In this document: piece after piece, positions 11,393 through 22,421 of the stretch
Numbering within the stretch: the stretch's first letter is position 1
How the letters are laid out: each line of letters opens with the position of its first letter
NCBI GenBank assembly: GCA_024196135.1
Contig: JAMQCK010000015.1
Span: forward strand, 62,001-126,000
Reading direction: 5' to 3'
DNA length: 64,000 bases
Source of the DNA: Pleurotus ostreatus/Saccharomyces cerevisiae fusant
Taxonomy: Eukaryota > Opisthokonta
The notes under the pieces: model-generated
Database searches by the model: none
Seen by the model: the letters and a program-made list of their open reading frames with translations, nothing else
Told to the model about the DNA's origin: nothing
Made by a program: the position numbers and the translations under genes

Positions 11393-12631
11393 GGTGGGCA
11401 GAGACGGTGGACCGGTATGTGTTGATGAGACGCGCGCGCGGTGTCGCCGGCGTCAGCGCTTGACAAAATTGTCGTCTATTTACCTGTGGCCTCCACAGCT
11501 TGGACCGAATCGCCGAACAAGCCCTTCCAAAAGCGGATGTTCAACTTGCACTTGTTCCCATCCACAAAGTTGACACACCCTCGTTCTCTGAGCGTCCGGA
11601 TGCTGGATGGACTGCGCTTTCTCGCTGCTTGACTGTCTGGTTCTCCCGATTGTCTGCTACTTTCAGCGTTGTAAATGAAATCGTGCTTCTGGCCTCGGGG
11701 CGTACCTTCTCGACAAATGGCCTGCGCTGGCAGGATGACTGCGCTCCATGATTCTACACGTTCTGCGCGCTAATCCTGTGCTACAAGGCGCTTTGTCGGC
11801 GCTACCGCTGTTCCGGTCTTATATGGCCTCGTCCAAACTGGGCTACCTCATCGCCGCCTCCCATGCCGTCACTGAGCGGCGAGCAATTGTCCTTGTAGCA
11901 TGCTCTCGACTCACGGGAAGTGTCCCATTGTACTACAGCAATGAAGCTATCGCGCCTATAGAGCGGATACCGACCTTCCTGGGGGCACCCAAGCGCCTTG
12001 TTATCCCGTCATGAGACGTGGTCGTACGTCTTCAATGCTTATGAGTGTGCCTTCGTCCGGTATGTACCGACCTTCCACGACACGACTCCTGCCCAATGGA
12101 GAGTCCTAAGATGCGCGAAGACATCGGGCATTATCCATGGCTTTGCACTCTCGAAGCGCCGATACCAAGTCATGATCATATAGCGTGCGCGCCTCCCGCC
12201 ACAAAGGGCTGCCGATTCCCTTAGCGGCTTTCAATCACCAATCACCATCCAGGCTTCCTTGCCGAGCTCCGCAGGGGCTGCTCGACATCTGGCAGGCGCG
12301 CATAGAGTAACGTTATTGTTCAGATCAGACTCGATAAGCAGATCGAAATGGACATTTGTATACTTCAGTAGGCCGTGCACTGCCGCCGGTAGCCCTTGTA
12401 TAAATCCGAGACCTTGCAAGTTCCCTCCCTGAGTCTTCCCGCGAAGCACGCAAAGCGCGCCGTCGACGTGATCGACAAACACACTGCTCAACACCAAATC
12501 CATCAAAGTTGGTTCATCTTCCCACGTGGCCGCATACGCTCTTGACCGGCGCGGTCACGAACTCTGTACGGACGCCCCTGCTGCGCACATCTGTCCTCAG
12601 CGACACCAGCCTAGGCGCCCCATCTCCTCCC
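11393..12631. other. Divergent intergenic region, no gene seen
   Basis: 1.24 kb between not3 (minus) and bem1 (plus). It holds only short frames, such as 12231-12506 minus, with no recognisable domain. It presumably carries both promoters; no TATA box stands out. Confidence 0.4.
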
Positions 12632-14743
12632 ATGAAGTCCTTCCGAAAGTCTGCGAACAAGGACTCGATCCGAAGCCAGATATCTACGCCGTTACCGTTA
12701 CCTGCGGTCTCCAAGCCGCCATCCTCTATCCTCCCCCCTCAGAAGGTCATCCGTGCGCTCTCGACTCACAGGCCTCGGGCAGCGCAGGAACTCCCCTTCA
12801 AGAAGGGCGACTTCTTTTATGTGAACGGCTCGGTAACGGGACCGGACGGCCAGCCATGGTACGAAGCACACAATCCCGCGACGGGCGCGCGCGGCCTGGT
12901 GCCGTGTGCGATGTTCGAGGAATTCTCTAAACCCAACACTGCGTGCGTGGCCTTTGCTACCTATTGACTTCTAGCTAACATCCGTTGCAGCTCGCGTGTA
13001 TCGCAGATAGGCGGCGGCGATGGCGGCTTCCCCCACTCCTCCCCTAAGCCCCCCACCACCGACCTCCCGCCGATGCCCTCCCGCAAGTCGGGCACGCAAA
13101 TCTTCTACGCTGTGGTGCAGCATGACTTTGTTGCCGAGCGCGCGGATGAATTAGACGCAAAGCGGGGGGACTCAGTAACCGTCGTTGCGCAGTCGAACCG
13201 CGAGTGGTTCGTCGCGAAACCGATCGGTCGCCTAGGCCGACCCGGTCTCATCCCCGTTTCCTTTGTCGAGGTACACGACCCCACTACCGGCAAGCCCGTG
13301 CAGGACGTCCAGTCGCTCATGGACAGTGGCATTGTGCCCCGCGTCGAGGACTGGAAGAAGAAGATGTACTCGTACAAGCAGAACAGCATCGCGCTTGGTG
13401 TCCTCGACGGTCCCCACGCCCGCCAGTCACAGTCTGTACCGAGCACGCCCTTTGGGCATCCGCAATCGATGCACCCACCGCCGCAGGTTCCGCAACAGCA
13501 CCACGAGAACGGCTCGTATCATCCGCGCCATCAATCCCAGCCATCACAGTCCCAGCGTGATAACTACTTCCCATCCTCACCGCCTACGCAGTACCCAGAC
13601 GATCCGCCGCAGGAGCCTGAGGTGCCACCGGTTGAGCCGCTGCCGGAGGGGCTGCTGCTCAAGGCGGAGTGCGTCTCGTTCCACTTCGAGATGGACGAAT
13701 ACTGGTTCCGGGTGGACGCCATATATCAGCCATACCCTCCGCCAGGCTCCAATCAGCTTCCACCAGCGAAGCAACTGGTGCTCTTCCGTGTGTACAACGA
13801 CTTCTACGACTTCCAGGTCAGTTTGCTGGAAGCTTTCCCGCGAGAAGCCGGGCGCGAGGGCGACGAGCGAATCCTGCCATTCATGCCCGGGCCGGCCGCG
13901 CACGTCGACAACGAGCTGACTCAGACTCGGCGAGAAGAGCTCAACGAGTACCTGCACCAGCTCTGCGACCTCACGAAGATCGGCGCACGCTCGGTCGTGG
14001 AGCACGTGCTCGTACGCGAGTTCCTCGCCCTCAAGCCCGGCGACGTGGAGAACCACCTCGAGCCGCGCTACGACGAGCTGGAGGAGCTGGACTCGTATCG
14101 CCAGAATGATTACGAACTGAACGACCAGATGCAGCGCCTCAATGTTGATGACCAGGATGACTATGACGACCGTTACGCCCCGCCCGCGCCGGACCGGCAC
14201 CAATCCTCCCAGCAGCGACACCCCTACGCGCAGTCCACCCCGTCGACCGACAACCTCCGTATGCACGCGCACGTCCAGAACCACCAGCGAAACGGCTCGC
14301 AGTCCTCCCTCGGGCGACATTACCCCGACTCGCGCGGCGGGGCGCCCACGCTCGACGGCGGGCACTCGTCGAAGTGGGCGACCTCGTCCTCCGCGACGGC
14401 CGTCTCGTCGCGCTCCTCGGAGATGCACTCGCGCTCGTCCGAGGTGCAGACGCGCTCGCGGTCGCAGAGCACAGCGACGAACCCGCCGATCTCGGGCGCG
14501 AACCCGTCGCCGGCGTTCATCAAGATCAAGATCTTCGACCGGGTGTCGGACGACTTGGTGGCGATCCGCGTGCACCCGCAGGTGGGGATCAAGGAGCTGA
14601 CGCTCAAGATCGAGGCGCGGCTGGGCGGGGATGTGCAGTACCTGCACTACCGGGCGGGCGAGAAGGATATCACTATCGCCACGGACGACGAGCTGCGTGC
14701 GTGGATAGACTCGACGGACAAGTATGTGCTGTACGCGGACTAG
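12632..14743 (+). CDS. bem1: Bem1/Scd2-type polarity scaffold
   Basis: Scaffold linking Cdc42, its GEF Cdc24 and PAK kinases at sites of polarised growth; the role is known from yeast homologues. Two exons (12632-12942, 12991-14743) give 687 aa. Order of domains: first SH3 about residues 40-100 (KVIRALSTHRPRAAQELPF...GLVPC), second SH3 about 140-205 (IFYAVVQHDFVAERADELD...GLIPVSF), PX about 335-460, and a C-terminal PB1 about 605-685 (FIKIKIFDRVSDDLVAIRVH), which would bind the Cdc24 PB1. Gln/His/Ser-rich linkers separate the domains. The frame is open upstream to 12509, but only the ATG at 12632 gives the usual MKSFRKS-type N-terminus. Confidence 0.93.
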
Positions 14744-14881
14744 CGGGCTGTCGTGCGCGCTCGGGGCAGGGCTTCGTGGGTGCGAAGTGTTGTACGCGGG
14801 CAGGACCAAGAATGAAATGAAGAACAAGTGTACGAAATCTACTACATATACCGCTAGTGTCTGTTTTCCTCCATGCGGCTG

Positions 14882-14965
14882 CTTCCTTACCAGTGGCCGG
14901 TGTTTCCTTACAAGTTCCTGGTGTCTCCTTATCAGTGGCTAGTGTTTCCTTACCTATGGCCATCC
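14882..14965. repeat. Four tandem 21-bp units
   Basis: Units at 14882-14902, 14903-14923, 14924-14944 and 14945-14965 share the core TTTCCTTACCAGTGGC-GGTG with a few changes each. They lie about 140 bp past the bem1 stop, probably in its 3' UTR. Confidence 0.75.
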
Positions 14966-15385
14966 TTTCGCTCTTCGCGGCCAGTGTTATCTCTTTTCCT
15001 CTATCGCGTCTCCTTGAACCTTTTTATTCCCTTTATCTTCTTCATCGAGCGTAACATACTGTCGCCTTCGTTTTCGATGTACATAGTGGTACCAGTATCT
15101 ACTAGCTCGCGGAGCTTGTATTATAGCTTAAAGACATAGTCTATGCATGCGATGGGTTTCCGGTAAAGATGTCCGAGGATAATTGTATGATTTAAGCTGC
15201 TGCTTGAGAGCATGGAGGGAAATGGCACAACGTAGGTTTCAAGCTGTCGTACATAGGCAAGAGTAACTCTCCTTCAGACAGCATATCTTGCTCAGCTTTG
15301 CGGTGGCCAATCACTGCTTGGTAGTGTGTCACCTTGGTATAGCCCGGATCACTAATTTCCTTTTTCGTCATTACACTCTCCCGTC
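14966..15385. other. Intergenic, no gene seen
   Basis: T/C-rich 3' flank of bem1 followed by the NDUFA12 promoter. Nothing else recognised. Confidence 0.4.
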
Positions 15386-16035
15386 ATGTCTTCGTTCGCG
15401 CGGTTCGTCCGCAATGTGTACCGCGTCGGCCCGCGCGACGCCTACCAGCAGCTCATGCACTTGAACGATGTCAAGGCTGGCCGTTTCATTGGCGCGGACC
15501 AGTAAGAGCGAGCAGCGTCGTATTGCGAATACATCCGTGCTTACCTTCACTTCGAGGTTCGGGAACAAGTACTTTGAGAACATGAACCCGCACGAGGAAG
15601 TGCCAGGTGTGTACCCCAATTTCTTGACTCTATGATCATGCTGAAGGTGTACCAGGTCGCCAGCGCTGGGTCATCTTCGCCCAGGTGTGTACCCCGATCG
15701 GAGGCCATGTACGCCAGACTGACCGCATACCTAGGACTCCATCAGCAAGCAGTACTACGAAGATAACTCGCAGGTCCCTCCCGAGTGGCACTCATGGCTG
15801 CAGCATATCCGCGCGCTGCCCCCGACTGAGGACCCCGTTGTCCAGAACTTGTCGCCCCCTTGGAAGCAGGTGCGCCCACGTGCCGTGAATCTACGCGCCC
15901 TCTAACCGCGCCTTCCCCTTCCCTTTCCAGCAATGGACGGAGAACATCTCCGGCACGCGTGGCGCGTACCGCTCGTACAACACCGTCAAGCCGAAGATCG
16001 AGGCCTGGGAGCCCAAGACGGCCGCCCGGGCGTGA
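15386..16035 (+). CDS. ndufa12: Complex I accessory subunit NDUFA12
   Basis: Matrix-side accessory subunit of mitochondrial NADH:ubiquinone oxidoreductase, related to human B17.2 and Neurospora 13.4-kDa subunits. Five exons start with MSSFARFVRNVYRVG, which matches fungal homologues. The next exons restore the core GNKYFENMN...PGRQRWVIFAQ, then QVPPEWHSWLQHIR, LSPPWKQ and finally NTVKPKIEAWEP. The total is about 145 aa, typical for fungi. Introns are about 45-60 nt with GT-AG ends. The first acceptor (TTCGAG) is a weak match, so the exon 1/2 joint at about 15504-15556 is the least certain part. Confidence 0.92.
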
Positions 16036-16901
16036 GCTGACGGGCGGCATGCGCCGGAGTGTGGTCCCGCGAGCGTACAGTTTACAGCTGGTGCGAAATG
16101 AATATATTGAGTGTGCGCCACGCACCTTTCGCCTCGATGCGCGACGCACAGGCTTGACGCAAGCGGAAATCGTTCTTTCCTATCATCGGGACTGGCTGCC
16201 TGGCGTGATCCGAGGGACCTGTGGGCCGCGAGGCGAACCCGAGCGGCTCCCGGTGCCCGTTCTATCGACGCACCGGGCATCTACGAGGGTAGCAGCATCT
16301 GCTCTGCGCTCCTCTGCAACCTGTGCGAGGCGCACATCGGAGCCTCATGGTGCGGTGCGTGGTCAGCTGGAATACTCTCCCTCATTATCGGCGCGATTTT
16401 CGTGAGCATGCGCCGCCTTGACGACCCCAGGGCTCGTCAGTGAGGTTCTGATCGACGTTCTGCACCCGGTTGACGTATGGGTGTGCTTCGGGAAAGGCCT
16501 CGGACGTAGAGTGTCAGCCTGTCGAGGCGGCGGCACGGGATCCCCAGGAGCGGGGGCCTATTCGGGACCCTGGGCTGCAGGAGCCACATAGTCTCAGCAA
16601 AGGCAGCGTTTCCACTCTCCCCCTGCGGCGCCCCTTGGACGATATCGCGGCGCGCACGGAATACCAACGGCCTGGCATTCGCTGGGGAACGACTAGGGAC
16701 GGCGACGACGTCGGGAGGCGCCCTTTTTTCGCGCGCGAATACTGACGCGCTAGCGCGGCGCATCCGTGCGCTTCTTACTCTAGTGCCGTTTCTTAAGACC
16801 ATAAGGCGCACGTCCGGCCAGGCCAGCCGTTTTCCGGTCGCCTCGCTTCTCTCCTTGTCTCCTCCCACGTCCGCGCCACCTCCTCATCCACCCAGCGCAA
16901 G
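16036..16901. other. Intergenic, no gene seen
   Basis: 866 bp with no recognisable frame or repeat. The last 150 bp should contain the promoter and 5' UTR of the DUF6534 gene. Confidence 0.4.
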
Positions 16902-19900
16902 ATGAGCATGAACGCCCAGCCGCACATGGCGGTCGACAACACCGTCGGCGCGTCGCTAGTCGGCGCCCTCTGTGCAGCAGCGTGAGTCGGACGTGACCTA
17001 TGTTGGTTTTCCGCATGTGATCTGATCGAGGATTTTCGTTGCAGCTTGTATGGCGGTACGAATGATAGATGGTTATATGCTCGATGGCGGAAGCTGACCG
17101 CTCGGCAGTCTCCTGCGTGCAGACCTGGTGGTATTTCACGCGATATGGGGCGGTACGTGCATGGATGCGACGGACGCGCACTACTCTAGCTGACGCGTAC
17201 TGCAGGACGTGTGGTACATCAAGGCTCTTGTGAGGTCGTCGGTCTCCAGCCGGGCTCAGTGATTAACATTCGCATCAGGTCCTGCTCGTATTCGTCTTCG
17301 ACACGGTGCATCAAATATTGATCTCCCATACGGGTACGCCGGTCTCCAACATCCTCTAAATCGTATCTCATCTATGCAGTCTACTTCTATGTCGTATCGA
17401 ATTACAACAACCCGGGCAGCCTCAATAACATGACCTGGTTCGTCCGCAGATTTCTCTGATCCGTACTTGGTCTGATGTTGCCGCAGGAGTATCTTGGTTC
17501 GTCTAGTGTTCTCCACTGTTCGTTGGTTTGCTCACAGCTCATTGCGCAGCTGGAGGTCTTGTTCAACGTATGTCTATCCATCTTTCTTGCCGCAGCCGCC
17601 TTACCGTCTCGCAGGGCATGATCGGTCTGCTAGTCCAAGGGTAAATACAACGCCACCTCCTCGTCCAAACATGCACTAACTTCTGACCAAGCTTCCTGAC
17701 CATGCGGGTGTGGAAGCGTACGTCGCCTCCCGTATTCAATTCCGCCCCTTCCGCTGACATTGCCCCTGCCATAGTGAGCAATAAGTGCAAGTGGCTGACG
17801 GGCCTCATCGTGCGTATGCCGCATTTATGCTGCGGGTCGGTCGCTGATGTCAGCGCCACAGACGGGTCTGGTGGTCAGCGAGTTCGGTACGTCGAGCGCA
17901 GTACCATTCGTTAGGTCAGGATGAATTTTAACCGGTATCCGCTCCCAGCATGCTCGGTGGTTTTCACCGCGAAGTCGTGAGTGGACTTTAGTATATGCAC
18001 GCTGGAGTCTTGCTAACATGACACTCATCAAGGCTTCAGCTGGAAACATGGTCGCAGCTCTCGTCGATGAAGGTTAGTCTTGAGCTTAAGATCTAGCTGG
18101 ACTCGGCCCTGTCGTCGACCGGGTGTATGGCGAGGCCTCCAGCTAACTCTTCCCTTCAGCCTCTCTCCATGACGGTCAACGTCCTCGGCGCGGTCGCGGA
18201 CGTCATCATCGCCGCCGGGCTCTTCTTCTACCTGCACCGCTCGCGCACAGGCTTCAAGAAGTCGGATACGATGATTAGCAAGTTGGTGAGTGGGCGAGAC
18301 TTGTTGAGACTTTCGGGGTGTAGACTCTGAGGGCTGTCCGGAGCACTGCGGAGTATTTTCCTGGCTCGCGCCGTCGCCTGCCTCGTGCTAGCGATGTCTA
18401 CTACCTCGAGCTCGCGGTTTGCGCCGTTGCGTTAGGCTGGCGGCGTCGACGTAAGCTATTGGTACCCTTCATTTCGCGGAGTTACCGTAGGCTTTCGCTA
18501 CCCCAGATCTGCGACGTCCCTCTCGCGGCGTTGCGCAAGCTTCCGGTGTTTTCTGAGCTTTCAGCGTTGCTTCAAGCTTGCTCGTTCATCTGAGCTAATC
18601 ACCGTCCAGATCATGTTCGCCGTCAGCACGGGTATGTTGACAAGCGTCTGCGCCATTGGGTCCCTCATCTCTGTGAGTGTTCTGGATGTGGTCGTGGTGC
18701 CTCTGGTCGCTCGCATTTGTAGTACCCTAGCTGTGGTCCAAGTACCTCTGTCAGCTGTGCCGGGAGCACTTGAACTCTCACTGCGGCTCAAGCGGATATC
18801 GTTTACTGATACGGACTGTCCGCAGATCTCGGTCTGGGGCGACACCCTCATCTACGTAGCGTTCTACTTCAGGTAAGTCTGCCTTTTGGCTTGTGGCGCA
18901 AGCGACCTGGTACTGATCACCCGTCGCAGCCTGGGCAGACGTGCGTGACTTTGGCTCGGTTTGGAGGGCGTTGGCTGACGTTTGGTGGACTTGTTCTGCT
19001 TTCCCCTTGATGGCTTATCTGCTCAACTCTCAGTGTAAGTTCGGTTCATCATCGTACCCACCCCAGAGCGCACGCTCCAGGTGCTCTGGACCCTCGTCGT
19101 GACCTCCACGCTTACACCCCACCCCAGATACTCGAACTCCCTCCTCGCGACGCTCAACGCGCGGAAGGATATCCGCGAGCTGATCGACGACCCCGAGAGC
19201 CTGTCGTTCTCGTTGCAGACGAGGTCAAAATCGATACATAATCGGACGTTTGGGTCGCAGGTGAGTCTCGAGGTTTAGTTGGTGATGCATTGTCTCGTGT
19301 CCTTGCCTACTTTCTCAATTACACGGGCGGCGGTTGGAGGCCTGCTTTACAAGTCCGCGACGACATGCAGCCTGTCGTCTTCATGCTTAGTCTTTTCCTC
19401 TGGTTCCCTACCAGTGCTTTCCTGGTCAGGCGTGCCTGTCTACTAGTTGTGTCCGACTCCGTCTCGCGGGGTCCTGTCCTTCCAGGCTACTTTCTGCGCG
19501 TTCCTTGCTCCTGTCACTCGAGCTCTGCGACCTGATCTTCCCTTCCGCTTGTCGCTTGTCTTCACACTCCATTGCTTCTGTCCTTTCTTGCTCGCTACAC
19601 CTTACCCCACGACTCCACTTGGCCTCTCACGCTAACCCGCCCACCCAGCGCCCGACGAACATCTCCGTCCAGATCGAGACCATCCAGGAGCGCGTGCGCG
19701 AGCAGGAGCAGCGCTCGCAGGACGACCTGCGCGAGTCGGTGCGTTTGACTGAGCGGTTTTTGGAGAGGATTACGGGGCGTGGCTTCGGTGGCAACAGCCA
19801 GGGGAGTGTTGGAAGGGAGGCGCGGGAACGGAGGGGGAGTGGAGGAAGGGGATTGAGGAGCAGGGGTGGACTCAGCGTGGACACGAGCGGCTCTGGTGGA

Positions 19901-20704
19901 AGGACAAGAGGGAGCTTGGGGAGAGAGGCTAGGGCCAGGGCCGTGGACGAGTTTGGGGTGCTGGCGGGGTCGAGTGGGCTGGACAAGCGCGCGACGTGGC
20001 GGACGAGGTCGTCGATGTCTTCGGATGAAGAGGATTACGGTGTCGGGGACTTGGGCACCGTGACCGGGCGTGCCACTTCGGGTGCTGTCGCCGAGGACGC
20101 GCACTCGCGCACGTCCACGGAGCACTCGCCGCGCTTCCCGCCGGGCACGCCGCTTGCGTCGCCGCCGGACACGCCTCGCGTTAGGGCGGACGGGTCGCGC
20201 ACGCCGACGCCGACGCCTACCTCGGCGACGAGCGAGACAGCGGCTTGCCTGACGGATGGTGCGCCTCGTTTGTCAGACGGCGCGCCTCGTCTGTCGGGCT
20301 CCGAAAGTCATGCCACTTGCTCCGACAGCCACGCCACGAGCTCAGAGATGCACGCGTCGTGTGCATCTCATGCGACCGCGCGCCCATCCAAGTCGACCCT
20401 CCACACGTCTGAGTCGACCACCCTCCGCATGCCCGAGCCCGCGCTGCACATCCCGCACCTCTCGATGTGCGCGCCGGCGCCGTCGCCACACTCACCCGCG
20501 TCGTGCTATCCGACGCCGACATCCCCTGTGTCTCGTCACCCCAGCGCCTCCTCTGCGTCCCGCTTCGACGCCTCGGCATCGCGCCACGGAGACTCCTCCG
20601 CCTCGCGCTACGCGGACTCCACTGCACCCCTCAAACGTGCCTCCTCCACCTCCAACACCCCGGATCCGTCCCCGCTGTCGACGGACGCGCTGCTGCCTTT
20701 CTGA
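16902..20704 (+). CDS. DUF6534-type seven-TM membrane protein
   Basis: Agaricomycete family of predicted multi-pass membrane proteins without a known function. I count at least 16 exons. The N-terminal exons give LYGVSCVQTWWYF and DTVHQILISH, then LIAQLEVLFNGMIGLLVQ. The C-terminal core is VADVIIAAGLFFYLHRSRTG, MLTSVCAIGSLIS and YSNSLLATLNARK, which are diagnostic for the family. After the last membrane segment comes a tail of about 400 residues (last exon 19648-20704). It begins with a short coiled coil (IETIQERVREQEQRSQ) and then becomes Ser/Thr/Pro-rich with repeated SASR and SHAT units. Two introns exceed 300 bp (about 18287-18609 and 19261-19647). The joint at 18941-19127 is ambiguous and may include a 1-nt exon. 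Confidence 0.8.
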
Positions 20705-21600
20705 CGGAGGGGCCGGCCCCCTGCCGCGTGCAGGTGGGTCCCGTCCTCCCTCTCTCCTTGTTCATTGCTTCCCTCCTCTCCGCCCCTCGTCTGCCTTTTT
20801 CGTTTTCTATCTGATTTGTTGTGGCGAAGGGAGAATAACAACGCTGACACTCCCTCCCAGACCGACGCGGGGACTTCGACGACGCACGAGACGGCGACGG
20901 GGGCGCAGTAGTAGTAGGCGGCGCCACCGGTTGAGAAGAACGATCTATGGATGAGCGGCCGGTGCGCGCGGGGGGCGGGCGGTCGTCGTAGAGGGTTGGC
21001 GAGGATGGACTTTGTACGACGTTGAAACCAGGAAGAAGTGCTTCATTTCCCTCTTTTACGCCTTTTTGTACGTCGGTCAGGTTGTTGGTTGGTTGGTTTT
21101 GGAGACTTACACTCGCTATCGTTCTTTGCTCTTGCTTTCTTTGTGCTACCTAGTTTTTACTTACCTCTTACGCACCTGTTACTCGTTGCTTACATTCGCT
21201 GCGAAGGTGGTCCCTTCGCAGTGCTTATGCTTTCTTCCTTCGCTTGTCGAAGCACTACTTACCTTAGGTCGTCGAAGTTCTGCTTTTCGTGTTGATGTTG
21301 GTTTCTTCGCTCAGGCTTTCCTTGCTTGTGTACATACCCTTGCTGCAGATACTGTGTATATGCTTTGTACTCTTTCGCTTCTCGGACTGGTGTCCGAGGT
21401 GGCTAGACTTGTCGTCCCTCGTTTGAACATGTTTGCTTGGGTGATCTCTGTTTGGCGTTGTGGGTGCCACTGTTTGTCCGTTCGAGGTTGTTTGTTTGTT
21501 CACCCTCGTTTGTCCTGAAACGGACAAGCATGGGCTTGTCAGGCTTTCCTGGAAGCTCTGGGGCGGGGCTGCCAAGGAGGATGCTCCGAGTGCCACTGCT
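20705..21600. other. 3' flank of DUF6534 gene, T-rich
   Basis: Pyrimidine-rich sequence containing a 168-codon hydrophobic frame (21012-21518). I treat that as chance coding in a T-rich 3' UTR, because it has no known domain and starts inside the flank. Confidence 0.4.
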
Positions 21601-22022
21601 AACCAAGATCAAGTCGCGCTGGGTCTGCTTCCTTCTAAATCATGCCGACATCTGGTGCAGCCAAAAGTCTCTGAGCTGTAACGCTTGCGCTGACAACCTG
21701 GACTCTGACGGCACTGCGGACGACACAAGGACGACATCGACCTGAGCTCGCAGACTTCTCCGCGTGGTTCTGCCCTGGTAATGTCGGGAGAGGGCGAGTC
21801 TATTGACGGTGCTAGTGAACACCAGGCCCCGCCCGTGAGACGCGGGGTCCCTTCGTCCGGCTCGCCTGCCCCCCAAAAGACGCGCCTTGTATTCACTCGC
21901 CGTCCGCCTCGTGCAGCGCGAGCGCATGACGACGCCCGTCCCCGAGAGGCGGCGCCGTCCAGAGAGGGACGCCAGGCTCGCCTCGCGGCGCAAATCTCCC
22001 GGGATGCGCGGTGGATCTGCAG

Positions 22023-22092
22023 CCTCATTGCGGGTGCGACGTTTCCCCAGCCTCATTGCCGGACGGACTGCTCATTACGGGTGCGACGTTTC
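22023..22092 (+). repeat. 22-bp direct repeat upstream of the P450
   Basis: CTCATTRCGGGTGCGACGTTTC occurs at 22024-22045 and 22071-22092, exactly 47 bp apart. A degenerate third copy of its left half (CTCATTGCCGG) lies between them. It sits about 330-400 bp before the P450 start and could bind a transcription factor; no function is shown. Confidence 0.6.
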
Positions 22093-22368
22093 AGCGGCCG
22101 TGCGGGGCGGAGGGCGGGACGCCAAGGACCCTCCCGCGGACGGGGTGTCTATGTCGGGGGCGACATACGCGCGGGAGCTGGCGTACGCTGCCGGCATCAT
22201 TGAGCACGCCAGGTGGCTAGCGGGGGGCCTGGAAGACGGCCCTGGGCTCGGCCGCGGAGGGGGCGGGTCGGTGCTGGCTCGGGCGGGGGATCAGAGCGAT
22301 CAGCACAAGCTCGACTTGTCTCGTCAGGGAAGCGGCCTGGTTTGGCAGATGCGGCCCCGCGGTCCGCG

Positions 22369-22378
22369 GTATATAAAG
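22369..22378 (+). promoter_or_regulatory. TATA box of the P450 gene
   Basis: GTATATAAAGG about 50 bp before the ATG at 22422, in otherwise GC-rich sequence. Confidence 0.65.
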
Positions 22379-22421
22379 GCGGGCAGAGAGCGACGGTGGC
22401 GGGTATCCACCAGCAGCGACC

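Noticed and set aside
12231..12506. 91-aa minus-strand ORF
   Set aside because: No recognisable domain and no splice-consistent neighbours.
13577..14827. 416-aa minus-strand ORF
   Set aside because: Antisense shadow of the bem1 coding exon.
21012..21518. 168-aa hydrophobic ORF
   Set aside because: Lies in a T-rich 3' flank, has no domain, and its hydrophobicity follows from T-rich codons.
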